Below are positions 25,490-34,849 of a stretch of 64,000 bases of DNA, piece by piece. The first letter of the stretch is position 1. Every line of letters begins with the position of its first letter. A program made the position numbers and the translations under genes. This stretch comes from Bryobacterales bacterium (GTDB taxonomy: Bacteria > Acidobacteriota > Terriglobia > Bryobacterales > UBA6623), in NCBI GenBank assembly GCA_028819575.1, contig JAPPLB010000079.1, positions 1 to 64,000 on the forward strand, in the 5' to 3' direction. The notes beneath the pieces were generated by a model. That model did not search any database and had not been told where the DNA came from. It saw nothing but the letters and a program-made list of their open reading frames with translations.

Positions 25490-27001
25490 ATGCCTCCGAG
25501 GCATCGCAAACCGAACAGTCTCCGCCGGCGGGCCGGCCGGTTGTTTGGTGACCTGCGCATCCGGCCGAAACTGATCGTCCTCCATAACCTTTTCTTCCTT
25601 GTCCTTACCTGTGCTGCGTACTTCTCACTGATACCTCTGATCGAAGAGCAGATCACGACGGCTCGCAAGCGTGAGACCACTCTGCTCCATGAGATGTTCG
25701 TGGAGCGCGGCAGCGTCCCGACGCAGCCGCGGATGGAAATCTATGAGCACGTTGAAGGGACGGCTGAGGAACTGGAAATCGCCGCCGATGTCCAGGAGTG
25801 GCTCGACCGATATCCGGGTGAAGTGCGGCAGGAACCGGGAACGCCGGATCGCTTGTACCGCAAAGACCCGGCGGCGGACACATATGCCCGTCTGACGATC
25901 TCGTCGGAGTTCTACGAAAACACGATCTACCGCGCCAAGATCGTGCTGTTGACCGTTCTCGCGAGCCTCTATGTTCTCGCCGTTCTGCTCCTGGAAACAG
26001 TGATTATGCCGAGGTACGTCTACCGGCCGATCCGCGTCACGTTGGAGGCCGACTCAGCCGTGCTTGAAAACCAAAGAGCCCAAGAAATCATCGACCAGAC
26101 GGAGATCCTCGGCGATGAGATCGGCGACATCATGCGTTCGCGTAACGCCACCGTGATGAACCTCCGGGAAAAGGAGGCGAGCCTCGAGCGCACCCTGGCA
26201 AGGCTCGAAGAGTTGGCGGCGGATCTACGCAAAAAGAACCGGATGCTCGAGGAAGCCAAGACGAGAATGGCTGCCCAGGACCGGCTCGCGAGCATAGGCC
26301 TGCTGAGCACAAGCGTTGCCCACGAGTTGAACACGCCGCTCAGCGTGCTGGGTGGTTCTATCGAGAAGATGCTCGAAACCGTTGATGACCCCACAGCGCG
26401 GCGGCGGCTGGTTCGCATGCAGCGCGTCGCCGCCAGGCTCCGGCAGATCAGCAACGGACTGTTGAATTTTTCCCGACCTTCAGACGAAGCGATGGAGGCG
26501 GTGGAACTCGCGCCAGTCATCGCGGAGTCCTGGAACCTGGTAGCCATTGACGAAAGAGCTTCTGGAGTCACATTCGAAAGCGATGCGGACGGACGACATG
26601 TCGTTAAGGGAAGCCGGGACCGGCTGATCCAACTTTTTGTAAATCTACTGAAGAACGCCTTGTACGCAATCGACGGGAGCGGCACCATTGTCGTGCGAGT
26701 GTGGCAGGAGGCACTGCACCATCGTTTAGACATCGTAATCATGGTGGAGGATGACGGTGTGGGCATTCCGGAAGAAGTTCTGCCCAACATCTTCGACGCA
26801 TTCGTAACCAGCCGGCTCGATGCGCGCGGGACCGGATTGGGGCTCACCGTCGCAGAAGGAATCGTCCACCAACACGGTGGAGGGATTCGCGCTGCGAACC
26901 GTCCTGAGGGTGGAGCCGTGATGGAAGTGCGACTGCCAGCGATGCCGACGAGTACCCAGCACATTAAGGACGCGGCTTTACGACGGACCCGAGAAGTGTA
27001 G
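25490..27001 (+). CDS. Membrane sensor histidine kinase
   Basis: A two-component sensor of 503 residues. Two membrane helices (about 29-50 and 150-172) enclose a periplasmic sensor region of about 100 residues without recognisable fold. A cytoplasmic coiled coil (about 222-262) leads to the H-box SVAHELNTPLSV (His278). The N-box VNLLKNALYAI, G1 box EDDGVGIP and G2 box GTGLGLTVAEG form a complete HATPase. It is followed after 14 bases by its likely partner response regulator. The signal is unknown. Confidence 0.93.
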   Translation: MPPRHRKPNSLRRRAGRLFGDLRIRPKLIVLHNLFFLVLTCAAYFSLIPLIEEQITTARKRETTLLHEMFVERGSVPTQPRMEIYEHVEGTAEELEIAADVQEWLDRYPGEVRQEPGTPDRLYRKDPAADTYARLTISSEFYENTIYRAKIVLLTVLASLYVLAVLLLETVIMPRYVYRPIRVTLEADSAVLENQRAQEIIDQTEILGDEIGDIMRSRNATVMNLREKEASLERTLARLEELAADLRKKNRMLEEAKTRMAAQDRLASIGLLSTSVAHELNTPLSVLGGSIEKMLETVDDPTARRRLVRMQRVAARLRQISNGLLNFSRPSDEAMEAVELAPVIAESWNLVAIDERASGVTFESDADGRHVVKGSRDRLIQLFVNLLKNALYAIDGSGTIVVRVWQEALHHRLDIVIMVEDDGVGIPEEVLPNIFDAFVTSRLDARGTGLGLTVAEGIVHQHGGGIRAANRPEGGAVMEVRLPAMPTSTQHIKDAALRRTREV

Positions 27002-27015
27002 ACTGCCTACTCACC

Positions 27016-27660
27016 ATGAGAATTGCCTCTCACACGAGCACAAACCGGAACAAGCAAGCGAGCGTTGATATTGCCGTCCTTGACGACGATTCCGATTTCA
27101 TCCAGTACATCGAGGACTTCCTCAACGATGAGGGCCTCTACTCCGTTCGCACATTTACGCACCCGGACAAGCTTTTTTCGAGTTGCCGTGAACGAGTGCC
27201 CGAGATCATCCTTCTCGATATGAAGATGGGGCCTTTTCAGGGTCAGGAAGTACTTGAGAGACTACAGCAGAGCCACCCCGGCGTCTGTGTGATCATCGTC
27301 ACCGGCTACCCGTCTCTCGAAGACATGCGGGCGACCTTCAAGCGTCAGGTTTTCGACTACCTGGCAAAGCCGTTTTCGCTCGGGCAGCTTCGCCAGACTC
27401 TCAAGAACGCTATCGCGGCCCGAGGCCTCGGGCGTACTCCCCAGGATCTGGTGCGGGACCGCCTTGGGCACCGACTGAAACTGTTGAGGACGGCGCGCAA
27501 CTGGTCATTGAAGGACACCACAGCCCAGACGGGCATCAGCATTTCCCAGCTCAGCTCGATCGAACGCGGCGCACATATGCCGAGCATCGAGAGTCTGCTG
27601 GCACTGTGTGCGGCCTATGAAGTAAAGCCCTCGGAGTTGCTGGCATCGATCGATTTCTAG
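27016..27660 (+). CDS. Response regulator with XRE-type helix-turn-helix output
   Basis: 214 residues. The receiver domain (about 17-135) has the acidic pocket LDDDSD, phosphoacceptor Asp68 in ILLDMKMG, TGYPS and Lys118 in YLAKPF. The C-terminal domain (about 148-214) is a Cro/CI (XRE) helix-turn-helix: LKLLRTARNWSLKDTTAQ, TGISISQLSSIERG and PSIESLLALCAAYEV. Most DNA-binding response regulators end in OmpR, NarL, Fis or LytTR folds, so REC-XRE is uncommon. It is probably phosphorylated by the kinase encoded just upstream. Confidence 0.92.
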   Translation: MRIASHTSTNRNKQASVDIAVLDDDSDFIQYIEDFLNDEGLYSVRTFTHPDKLFSSCRERVPEIILLDMKMGPFQGQEVLERLQQSHPGVCVIIVTGYPSLEDMRATFKRQVFDYLAKPFSLGQLRQTLKNAIAARGLGRTPQDLVRDRLGHRLKLLRTARNWSLKDTTAQTGISISQLSSIERGAHMPSIESLLALCAAYEVKPSELLASIDF

Positions 27661-27771
27661 CTTGCATCTTCCTCGACTCACGGCGAAGCAAACTCAGCAA
27701 GAGAGTCGCCAAGTAGCGAGATCATTAGGTCAGATGTTGCTGCCGTTCAAAACCAGCTTGCCCGGCCGGCC

Positions 27772-28497
27772 TCAGGCTCGCTGCGATAGACCACCGTCCA
27801 CGGCAAGGAGTTGTCCGGTGACGAACTTCGAGCCGGCCAGAAAGTGGACGACCGCCTCGGCGACCTCTTCCGCGCTGCCCGGACGGCGCATCGGCGTCAC
27901 CGAGATGAGCCGCTGCACCTTGGGCGGTATCTCCGGGTCGAATTGGATCACGCCGGGCGCGACCGTATTCACTGAGATCTTCGGCGCCAGAGCTTTAGCC
28001 AGCGTACGCGTCATGTGGATCACGCCCGCCTTCGAGGCGCAGTAGGGAACATGCCGCGTCCACGGGCGGATGCCGCCGAGCGAGCTGATATTGACGATCC
28101 GCCCGCCTGTCCCTTTGAGCATCAGCTTGGCGGCCGATTGGCAGGAGAAGAACACGGCTTTCAAGTTGATGTCGTGAATCTCGTCCCAATCGTCTTCAGT
28201 CAGATCAAGAACGTCCATTTCCCGGTAGCGGGCCGCATTATTGACCAGACAGTCGAGCTTGCCGTAAGTGTCTTCAATCTGGCCGTAAAGTCGCTGGAGC
28301 TCCGACACCTGCGTCAGATCGGCTTGAAAAATCTTCGCGCCGCACTCTTCGGCGGTCCGTCGCGCCTCGGTTTCAAAGCTGCGGTAGTGAACTGCAACCT
28401 GTGCGCCCTCCGAAGCCAGCCGCAGGGCAATCGCGCGCCCGATTCGCCGCGCGGCCCCGGTGACAAGTGCGACCTGGTTGCTCAGTAGCTGCGGCAT
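27772..28497 (-). CDS. Short-chain dehydrogenase/reductase (pteridine-reductase-like)
   Basis: A Rossmann-fold NAD(P)H oxidoreductase of 241 residues, starting at ATG 28497 (MPQLLSNQVALV). The cofactor motif TGAARRIG has the Arg variant seen in pteridine reductases and FolM rather than TGxxxGxG. NNAARY, catalytic Ser in ISSLGG and YCASK (Tyr-x3-Lys) complete the active site. It ends with VTGQLLAVDGG, as in most SDR reductases. It lies 31 bases after the gluconate-dehydrogenase subunit gene and could be in the same transcript. Substrate is uncertain. Confidence 0.85.
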   Translation of the reverse strand: MPQLLSNQVALVTGAARRIGRAIALRLASEGAQVAVHYRSFETEARRTAEECGAKIFQADLTQVSELQRLYGQIEDTYGKLDCLVNNAARYREMDVLDLTEDDWDEIHDINLKAVFFSCQSAAKLMLKGTGGRIVNISSLGGIRPWTRHVPYCASKAGVIHMTRTLAKALAPKISVNTVAPGVIQFDPEIPPKVQRLISVTPMRRPGSAEEVAEAVVHFLAGSKFVTGQLLAVDGGLSQRA

Positions 28498-28528
28498 GGG
28501 GGAACTCCGGGCACGGCATGCCGTGCCC

Positions 28529-29161
28529 CTACAAGAGCGGTTTGATGAAATCGAGGGCTTCCTTGGGCACGGTGTACTCCGAGTAGGCCCCGTTGCCCTG
28601 GTAACGCAAGTCTTTGATACCGATCTCGCTGGAGTAATAGGCATCGACCGTCATCTTGCGAATCCAGTCAAAGAACCGGAGGCCCGGGCCAAGCTCGGCG
28701 CTAACCTCCGATTCCCGTCCTGCTTCTTCGGCGGTGACGATCGCATCGAGCAGCGCGGCTTGCTGCAGGTCGGTCGCATCGACGAAGTTCGTGTCGTGTT
28801 GCTGCCGCATCCAAGCGTCGAACCAGGCCAGTCCGCCGCTATAAATACGGCCGAGTTGCTCGTTCTCACTGCAAAGCAAGTCGATGAACTGCGGCGCGCC
28901 GGCATCCACGGCGCTGCCGCCTCGCTCGTCGGCGGGAACGATCAGTTCCGCCAGCCGCGCCACAGTCCGGTATTCATGCGGGTTGAGGAACTTCGCTTTG
29001 TAGACCCCACTCGGCGACGCGCTCCGAGCAGCGTGATGAACCTGCTGAGCCGAAGCCAAGTCGAGTGATCGTGCCCCGGCCGCTGTCAGAGCCAGCGCGA
29101 TCCGGCGCAGAGCGTCGCGCCGCGAAACATCACCGACTTGGAGCAGGCTTGAATCAGACAT
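28529..29161 (-). CDS. Gluconate 2-dehydrogenase subunit 3 family protein
   Basis: The small subunit partner of membrane-associated GMC dehydrogenases, often needed for export of the flavin subunit. 210 residues with a Tat-like N-terminus: SRRDALRRIALALTAAG (about residues 13-29) followed by LASAQ. FLNPHEYRTVARLAELIVP is the family block, and the C-terminal region YYSSEIGIKDLRYQGNGAYSEY is also typical. It overlaps the GMC gene by eight bases. A cytochrome subunit, third component in the classical enzyme, is absent here. Confidence 0.88.
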   Translation of the reverse strand: MSDSSLLQVGDVSRRDALRRIALALTAAGARSLDLASAQQVHHAARSASPSGVYKAKFLNPHEYRTVARLAELIVPADERGGSAVDAGAPQFIDLLCSENEQLGRIYSGGLAWFDAWMRQQHDTNFVDATDLQQAALLDAIVTAEEAGRESEVSAELGPGLRFFDWIRKMTVDAYYSSEIGIKDLRYQGNGAYSEYTVPKEALDFIKPLL

Positions 29162-30881
29162 CGCCCTTTCTCATTGCCTCAGCCAGATAGTCCGCCGCGC
29201 GCCAGGAGAGAGCGTTGATCGTAAGTGTGGGATTCTTGTCTGGGTTGGTGACGAAGCACGAGCCGTCGGTCACGAACAGGTTCTTTACTTCGTGCGCCTG
29301 ACAGTAAGGGTTCAGAACCGACGAGCGCGGGTCCGTCCCCATGCGGGCCGTTCCGACCTCGTGGATGATGCTTCCGCCTGTCGAGATCCCCGACTTTTCC
29401 CAGGCGTTCCCCACTCCCGTGACCCGCCCGCCGAGCGATTCAATAATGCCCTTGAAAGTTTCCTCCATGTGGCGCGCCTGCTTCCACTCGTAGTCGCTAA
29501 ACTTGAAGTGGAAGCGAAGAACCGGAATACCCCAGTCATCGACGATGGCCGGGTCGATTTCGCAATAGGAGAAGCGGTTCGGAATCATCTCGCCGCGCCC
29601 GGCGAACCCGACACGCGCCCCGTACTCCTGCCGCATCCATTCCTTGATCCTCTTGCCGTAGCCAGCCCGCCGCGCCGCGTTATGACCGGAATGAACACCG
29701 GGCATACGGAAGCCGCCGCCGAACTCGATGTGATAGCCACGCGGAAAGCCGAGCTTGGCATGATCGTTGTATCCCCACCAGGGCGCGTAGAGGTGCGAGC
29801 CGCCGAAGCCGTCGGTGTTGTAGACCGGCATGCCTTCGAGCGCAGGGACATAGCCGGATACGCTCAAGCCGACGGTATCCATCAGATTGCGTCCGACCAT
29901 GCCCGAACCGTTGGCGAGGCCGTTGGGGAATAGCTTGGATTTGGAATTGAGCAGGATGCGGGCCGATTCGCAGGTGCTCGCGGCGAGTACTACTGCTTTG
30001 CCAAGCACCCGCTTCACTTGGCGTGTATTACGGTCGATGTACAGCACGCCCTCCGCCTTGCCGCTCGCATTGGTGAGAACTTCGCGCGCCATCGCATCGG
30101 TCAGCAAAGTGAGATTACCGGTCTTGAGCGCCGGGAAAATGTCGACCTGACTGGCGGAATAAGCGGACGCCGTCAGGCAACCGCGTCCGCATTGGCCACA
30201 GTAGTGGCAGGCAGCGCGTCCATTGATGGAGCGCGTGATGACCGCACGGCGGTTGGCGATAAAGGGGATGCCGAGCTTCTTTCCGGTAGCCTGGACCAGG
30301 AGTTCGTGAGCCTTGGGCGGCGGTGGTTCGTGAAAGACACCGTCCGGTGCTGATGGGATGCCTTCGTGCGTCCCGGTGACACCGATGAACTTCTCCGCTT
30401 TGTCGTAATACGGCGCAAGGTCCGCATAGCCGATCGGCCAGTTCGGCCCGACTCCGTCACGGTCTCGTGCCTTGAGATCCCATTCCGACAACCGGAACGA
30501 CATGCGGCCGTAGTGATTGGTCCGCCCGCCAACGATGCGGGAACGGAACCAAACGAACTCGCTGCCTGCGCCGACGGTGTAGGGTTCGTCAGGAAGCTCC
30601 CAGCCGCCGCTGGTTGTGCGCATGAATCCAAAGGGCTTGCCCCTCCCGAAGTAGCCTGCTCCCCCGGGACCAGCTCCGCGGTGATCGTAATGGTACGGCC
30701 AGTCGTGCTCTTTGAACTCCTCCTCGGGAACGAGCTTGGGGCCGGCTTCAAGAAGCGCCACCTTGGCGCCCTTGCCGGCCATAACACGGCTCATCGTGCC
30801 GCCGCCAGCCCCGGCTCCGACAACGACCACGTCGAACACATCAGGCTTCGAAGACCCTTGAGTCATCAGTGCGTTCAGCAT
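29154..30881 (-). CDS. GMC-family FAD oxidoreductase (gluconate/sugar dehydrogenase large subunit)
   Basis: Flavoprotein oxidising a sugar, sugar acid or polyol, probably periplasmic with its subunit 3 partner. Start at ATG 30881 or 30866; no clear ribosome-binding site decides, and 575 or 570 residues fit the family. The FAD motif VVVVGAGAGGGTMSRVMAGK and the Glu-ending LLEAG are at the N-terminus. HYCGQCGRGCLTASAYS is a Cys-rich block typical of the gluconate-dehydrogenase type, and DGSCFVTNPDKNPTLTINAL is the C-terminal FAD block. It has no own signal peptide, so it would be carried by the Tat signal of subunit 3. Confidence 0.9.
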   Translation of the reverse strand: MLNALMTQGSSKPDVFDVVVVGAGAGGGTMSRVMAGKGAKVALLEAGPKLVPEEEFKEHDWPYHYDHRGAGPGGAGYFGRGKPFGFMRTTSGGWELPDEPYTVGAGSEFVWFRSRIVGGRTNHYGRMSFRLSEWDLKARDRDGVGPNWPIGYADLAPYYDKAEKFIGVTGTHEGIPSAPDGVFHEPPPPKAHELLVQATGKKLGIPFIANRRAVITRSINGRAACHYCGQCGRGCLTASAYSASQVDIFPALKTGNLTLLTDAMAREVLTNASGKAEGVLYIDRNTRQVKRVLGKAVVLAASTCESARILLNSKSKLFPNGLANGSGMVGRNLMDTVGLSVSGYVPALEGMPVYNTDGFGGSHLYAPWWGYNDHAKLGFPRGYHIEFGGGFRMPGVHSGHNAARRAGYGKRIKEWMRQEYGARVGFAGRGEMIPNRFSYCEIDPAIVDDWGIPVLRFHFKFSDYEWKQARHMEETFKGIIESLGGRVTGVGNAWEKSGISTGGSIIHEVGTARMGTDPRSSVLNPYCQAHEVKNLFVTDGSCFVTNPDKNPTLTINALSWRAADYLAEAMRKGDV

Positions 30882-31059
30882 ATCGCAGGAGGCATCGGCA
30901 AATGAATGAACGACTTCAATCAGCGTCGCCAGACAGTCGCAGTACGCTGTTCCACAGACTCGTCCAGCAGGCGGTCTGGAGTCGACCCGCCGCAGTGCCG
31001 CTCTATCGCCTGCAACCGGGAACCCGAGAAACCATGGTGTTCGAAACGGTCCGCCTGTC

Positions 31060-32280
31060 TCAACCCGGGCGGATCTTTCGGGTTTTGGGGTCGTGGAGCA
31101 TCCGCCGGCCTCGGATGAGGCTTTCGTCGGACATGATGACGGCGACGGAGTGATCATAGCCGGCCTGGATAGGGGCGTTGGGAGTCTCGCGCGTACGCAG
31201 GCATTGGAGCCAGTCGAGCATATGCGGAGTACTTTCGCCTTCCGGGATGAAGGCGTCGGGTAGGATGCGGTCGTCCTCTTGCGACTTCTCGCCGCTGATG
31301 AGGAAGGGCCTGGACCAGCGTGAGCCGTCCATGACGCCGCGCGTGCCGAAGAACTTCAGATAGTTGTTGTCAGGGATGCCGTACATGGTGCAGTAGCGCA
31401 CCAGGAAACCCTGTTCCGGGTATTCAAGGACGGTCTCGACCGAGTCGGGCGCCGTGCGGTCGTCTTTCCAGCGGTAGGTTCCTCCCATGGTCATGACGCG
31501 CGCGGGTGCGGGCGCGCCGGTGATGTAGTGGACCAGGTCGATGAAGTGCACCATCAGATTGCTGTGAGGGCCGCGTGAGAATTCGCGGTAGCCGAACCAG
31601 GCGGCGTACTGATCGGCGTCCCAGGGCCTGTATTTGCGGTGCATGAGGAATTCACGCCAGTTCGTATCGGACTCGGCGATGGAGCGCTCGCCGTAGCGGT
31701 GCCAGTAAGGTCGGTAGCTATTGCGCGACTGCTCGATCTTGAATACCTTGCCAAGGCCGCCGGACTGCACGAAATCGCGGGCGCCTTTGGCGCTGGCATA
31801 GCTGCGCACCTGCGTTCCCATCTGGACGACGCAGCCGGATTTGTTGACGGCGTCGACGGCGCGGTTGAGTTCCTTCATGTCCATGGCGAGGGGCTTTTCC
31901 ACATAGGCGTCTTTGCCGGCCTCGACGGCGTCAATGAGTTGAGTGCAGTGCTGATGGTCGGGCGTACCGATCAGGACGGCGTCGATGTCGGGCGAGGCGA
32001 GCAGCTCGTGGTAGAACTCGACTTGTTTCGGCTCCGGTCCGCCGGCAGCGGTGACCGCGTCCGCAGCTTTCTCGCGCTGTTGCCGCCAGATGTCGCAGAC
32101 GGCGCGGACTTCGACGTTGGTCCGGCCGGCAAATTCGAGAGCCCCGCGCAGCAGGTTCCTGCGGCCGCAGCCGATCACGCCAATGCCGATGCGATCATTG
32201 GCTCCGATAACGCGATTGGCTTTGAGGCGTCCGGCGGTGGAAAGAGCCATGGACGTGGTGACGAAGGAGCGTCGGGTCAT
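31060..32280 (-). CDS. Gfo/Idh/MocA-family oxidoreductase, Tat-exported
   Basis: An NAD(P)-dependent sugar oxidoreductase of 406 residues. The N-terminus MTRRSFVTTSMALSTAG has the twin-arginine pattern, so it may act in the periplasm with a tightly bound cofactor. The nucleotide-binding motif is IGIGVIGCGRRN, and the catalytic Lys is in YVEKPLAMDMKEL. It is followed by the C-terminal alpha/beta domain with YWHRYGERSIAESDTNWREF typical of acidobacterial and planctomycete members. It precedes the GMC module on the same strand. Members of this subgroup are proposed to form 3-keto-glycosides cleaved by DUF1080 proteins. Confidence 0.9.
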   Translation of the reverse strand: MTRRSFVTTSMALSTAGRLKANRVIGANDRIGIGVIGCGRRNLLRGALEFAGRTNVEVRAVCDIWRQQREKAADAVTAAGGPEPKQVEFYHELLASPDIDAVLIGTPDHQHCTQLIDAVEAGKDAYVEKPLAMDMKELNRAVDAVNKSGCVVQMGTQVRSYASAKGARDFVQSGGLGKVFKIEQSRNSYRPYWHRYGERSIAESDTNWREFLMHRKYRPWDADQYAAWFGYREFSRGPHSNLMVHFIDLVHYITGAPAPARVMTMGGTYRWKDDRTAPDSVETVLEYPEQGFLVRYCTMYGIPDNNYLKFFGTRGVMDGSRWSRPFLISGEKSQEDDRILPDAFIPEGESTPHMLDWLQCLRTRETPNAPIQAGYDHSVAVIMSDESLIRGRRMLHDPKTRKIRPG

Positions 32281-32466
32281 AATGGCGACATGGTAACACC
32301 GCTACGCCACGGGCCGCGGTGTTCTACCCGTTCCGGCACGCCGTGTCTGAGCACCCGGACATCCGCGACTTGGAGAAGGCAGTACAGTTCGCACACTTCC
32401 TCGCCGAAAAACATGTGGCGGGCTCCTGGCGACTCTCGATGCAACGCGGCTTTACAATGGGACGCG
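32281..32466. other. Divergent promoter region with inverted repeat
   Basis: Lies between divergent Gfo/Idh and P1-peptidase genes. AACACCGC (32295-32302) and GCGGTGTT (32316-32323) form an 8-bp inverted repeat just upstream of the Gfo/Idh start. No gene or clear promoter was seen. Confidence 0.3.
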
Positions 32467-33582
32467 ATGAGCGTAATGGTGATGCGTTGGGTTAATGTTT
32501 GCGTGGTTCTGGCGATGTGTGCTTTTGCCCAAGAAGAACGGCCGCGGGCGAGGGATCTGGGGATTGCTCCTGGTGTGATGTCCCCGGGGCCGCTGAATGC
32601 GATTACGGATGTGGCGGGGGTCAAGGTCGGACACCGCACGGTAGTCCGCGGAGATAGCGTTCGGACCGGGGCGACGGCGATCTTGCCTCACGACGGAAAC
32701 CTGTTCCAGGAGAAAGTCCGGACCGCAACGTTTGTCTTCAACGCCTTTGGGAAATTGATCGGCTCAACGCAGATCGAAGAGCTGGGTGTGATCGAGACGC
32801 CGATCATGCTCACAAATACCCTTGCTGTTTGGGAAGCAGCGGACGCTTTGAAGCACTATACGCTTCATCTGCCGGGCAACGAGGATGTTCGCTCGATCAA
32901 CCCGGTTGTCGGAGAGACCAACGACGGCCGGCTCAATGATATTCGGGGAGAGCATCTCAGACGCGAGGATTTCCTGGCGGCGATTCAAGAGGCCAAGAGC
33001 GGGCCGGTCGAGGAGGGATCGGTGGGAGCGGGCACCGGGACGCGCGCGTTCGGGTTCAAGGGCGGCATCGGGTCGAGTTCGCGGCTGTTGTCTGAGCGGC
33101 AGGGCGGCTATACCGTCGGGGTTCTAGTGCAATCGAATTTCGGCGGGCTGCTGACCGTCGATGGAGTCCCCGTAGGCAAAGAGCTGGCGGCGGAGCGCAG
33201 CCACGCGCGGGCCGAACCCGAAGAAGACCTTGATTTGGCCGACGGTTCGATCATGATGATCGTCGCGACAGACGCACCTGCGGATGCGAGACAACTCAAA
33301 CGCATCGCGCGCCGGGCGAGTTTCGGGCTGGCCCGGACCGGTTCTTCGGGCGGGCACGGAAGCGGCGATTTCGTGATTGCGTTCTCCACAGAGCGAGACC
33401 CGTCAAAGTACCTGGAGGATGGACGGCTCGGGCCACTGTTTCAGGCGACGATCGAAGCAACCGAAGAAGCGATCCTGAATTCGATGCTGCGGGCGACGAC
33501 GGTAGAGGGGCATCGCGGAAACCGAGCGGAAGCGATACCGATCGGGCGGTTGCGGGAAATCCTTGCAAAACATGGCCGCTAA
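32467..33582 (+). CDS. P1-family (DmpA-like) N-terminal-nucleophile aminopeptidase
   Basis: A self-cleaving serine aminopeptidase related to DmpA and beta-peptidyl aminopeptidases. It starts at ATG 32467 (two further ATGs follow in frame) with a signal peptide ending near AMCAFAQ; 371 residues. The family block ITDVAGVKVGHRTVV is close to the mature N-terminus, and GAGTGTRAFGFKGGIGSSSR is the oxyanion-loop region. Autocleavage is predicted before the Ser in ADGSIMMIVATDAP, which would become the nucleophile of the beta chain. Its stop overlaps the tgt start by 11 bases. Confidence 0.9.
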   Translation: MSVMVMRWVNVCVVLAMCAFAQEERPRARDLGIAPGVMSPGPLNAITDVAGVKVGHRTVVRGDSVRTGATAILPHDGNLFQEKVRTATFVFNAFGKLIGSTQIEELGVIETPIMLTNTLAVWEAADALKHYTLHLPGNEDVRSINPVVGETNDGRLNDIRGEHLRREDFLAAIQEAKSGPVEEGSVGAGTGTRAFGFKGGIGSSSRLLSERQGGYTVGVLVQSNFGGLLTVDGVPVGKELAAERSHARAEPEEDLDLADGSIMMIVATDAPADARQLKRIARRASFGLARTGSSGGHGSGDFVIAFSTERDPSKYLEDGRLGPLFQATIEATEEAILNSMLRATTVEGHRGNRAEAIPIGRLREILAKHGR

Positions 33583-34744
33583 GAAGGCGGAAGAGACGGA
33601 GTGGCAGGGGCTGCCTGGACCATTCCGTTTTGAGGTAGTAGCTGAATGTTCGCACACACGGGCGCGCGCCGGACTGCTGCACACGGCTCATGGGACGGTC
33701 GAGACGCCGGTGTTCATGCCGGTGGGGACGCAGGCGACTGTCAAAGGTTTGACACAACGGATGTTGGCCGAGGAGTTGCAGGCGCCCCTGATCCTGGCGA
33801 ACACCTACCACCTCTATCTCAGACCCGGACACAAGGCAATCGAAGAACTGGGCGGGCTGCACCGGTTCATGGGATGGCCGCGCGCCCTACTCACTGACTC
33901 GGGAGGGTTCCAGATTTTCAGTTTGGCGGGTCTGCGGAAGGTCACTGCAAGCGGGGTTGTCTTTCGGTCTCACCTGGACGGCTCGGAGCATCTGTTTACG
34001 CCGGAGTCGACCGTCGATGCCCAACATTCGCTCGGCAGCGACATCATGATGGTGCTGGACGAGTGCACCGAATACCCGGTGAGCCATGAGCGTGCGCGGG
34101 CGTCGATGGAAACGACGCTGCAGTGGGCGGAGCGGGCGTTTGAGCACTGGAGGAAAAGCCACGACGAAAGCCGGGCCCTGTTTCCGATCGTTCAAGGGTC
34201 GATGTTCGAGCATTTGCGGCGGGAGTGCGCGGAGCGGTTGGCCATGCTGAATGCGCCGGGATATGCGATCGGAGGGTTGTCGGTGGGCGAGCCCCGAGCG
34301 ATGAGCTACGAAATGGTCGAGGCTACGGAGCCCATGCTGCCGAAGGACCGGCCGCGCTATGTCATGGGCGTGGGGATGCTCCACGAGCTCGGGGAATACG
34401 TGGCGCGGGGTGTCGATATGATGGATTGCGTTCTGCCGACGCGGAATGCGCGCAACGGCTACCTGTTCACGAGCTCCGGTCCGGTGGTGATTAAAAACGC
34501 CGCGTGGTCTCGTGACACTCGTCCGGTGGACGAGAAGTGCTCGTGTTACACCTGCCGGAACTTCTCTCGGGCATACTTGCGGCACCTGTTCCTGGCGCGA
34601 GAGATGCTGTTCGGCACATTGGCGACGTTACACAACGTATCTGTCTACCTTGACAGGATGAGGAGGATTCGCGAAGCTATACTGTTTGGGGATCTTCCCG
34701 AGTATTTGGCCCTGATTCGCGCTGAGGAAGAGAAGCGCTCCTAG
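33572..34744 (+). CDS. tgt: tRNA-guanine transglycosylase
   Basis: Exchanges guanine-34 for the queuosine precursor preQ1 in tRNAs with GUN anticodons. The ATG at 33572 gives 390 residues; a TTG three codons earlier is less likely. The barrel carries DSGGFQIFSL with the general acid/base Asp. GVDMMDCVLPTRNARNGYLFT holds the nucleophile Asp and the tRNA-contacting Arg/Asn. The zinc site is CSCYTCRNFSRAYLRHLF plus a downstream His. It opens the widespread tgt-yajC-secD-secF gene order. Confidence 0.95.
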   Translation: MAAKKAEETEWQGLPGPFRFEVVAECSHTRARAGLLHTAHGTVETPVFMPVGTQATVKGLTQRMLAEELQAPLILANTYHLYLRPGHKAIEELGGLHRFMGWPRALLTDSGGFQIFSLAGLRKVTASGVVFRSHLDGSEHLFTPESTVDAQHSLGSDIMMVLDECTEYPVSHERARASMETTLQWAERAFEHWRKSHDESRALFPIVQGSMFEHLRRECAERLAMLNAPGYAIGGLSVGEPRAMSYEMVEATEPMLPKDRPRYVMGVGMLHELGEYVARGVDMMDCVLPTRNARNGYLFTSSGPVVIKNAAWSRDTRPVDEKCSCYTCRNFSRAYLRHLFLAREMLFGTLATLHNVSVYLDRMRRIREAILFGDLPEYLALIRAEEEKRS

Positions 34745-34849
34745 CCCGAGTTTGCGAGGCGTTCGTTTCGATCCCGGTTTCCCTGTTGCAAAGCTGAAGT
34801 GGAAGAACTATGGCCGCTCTTGACGGGCCTGCCGGGGATCAGTTTGGAC

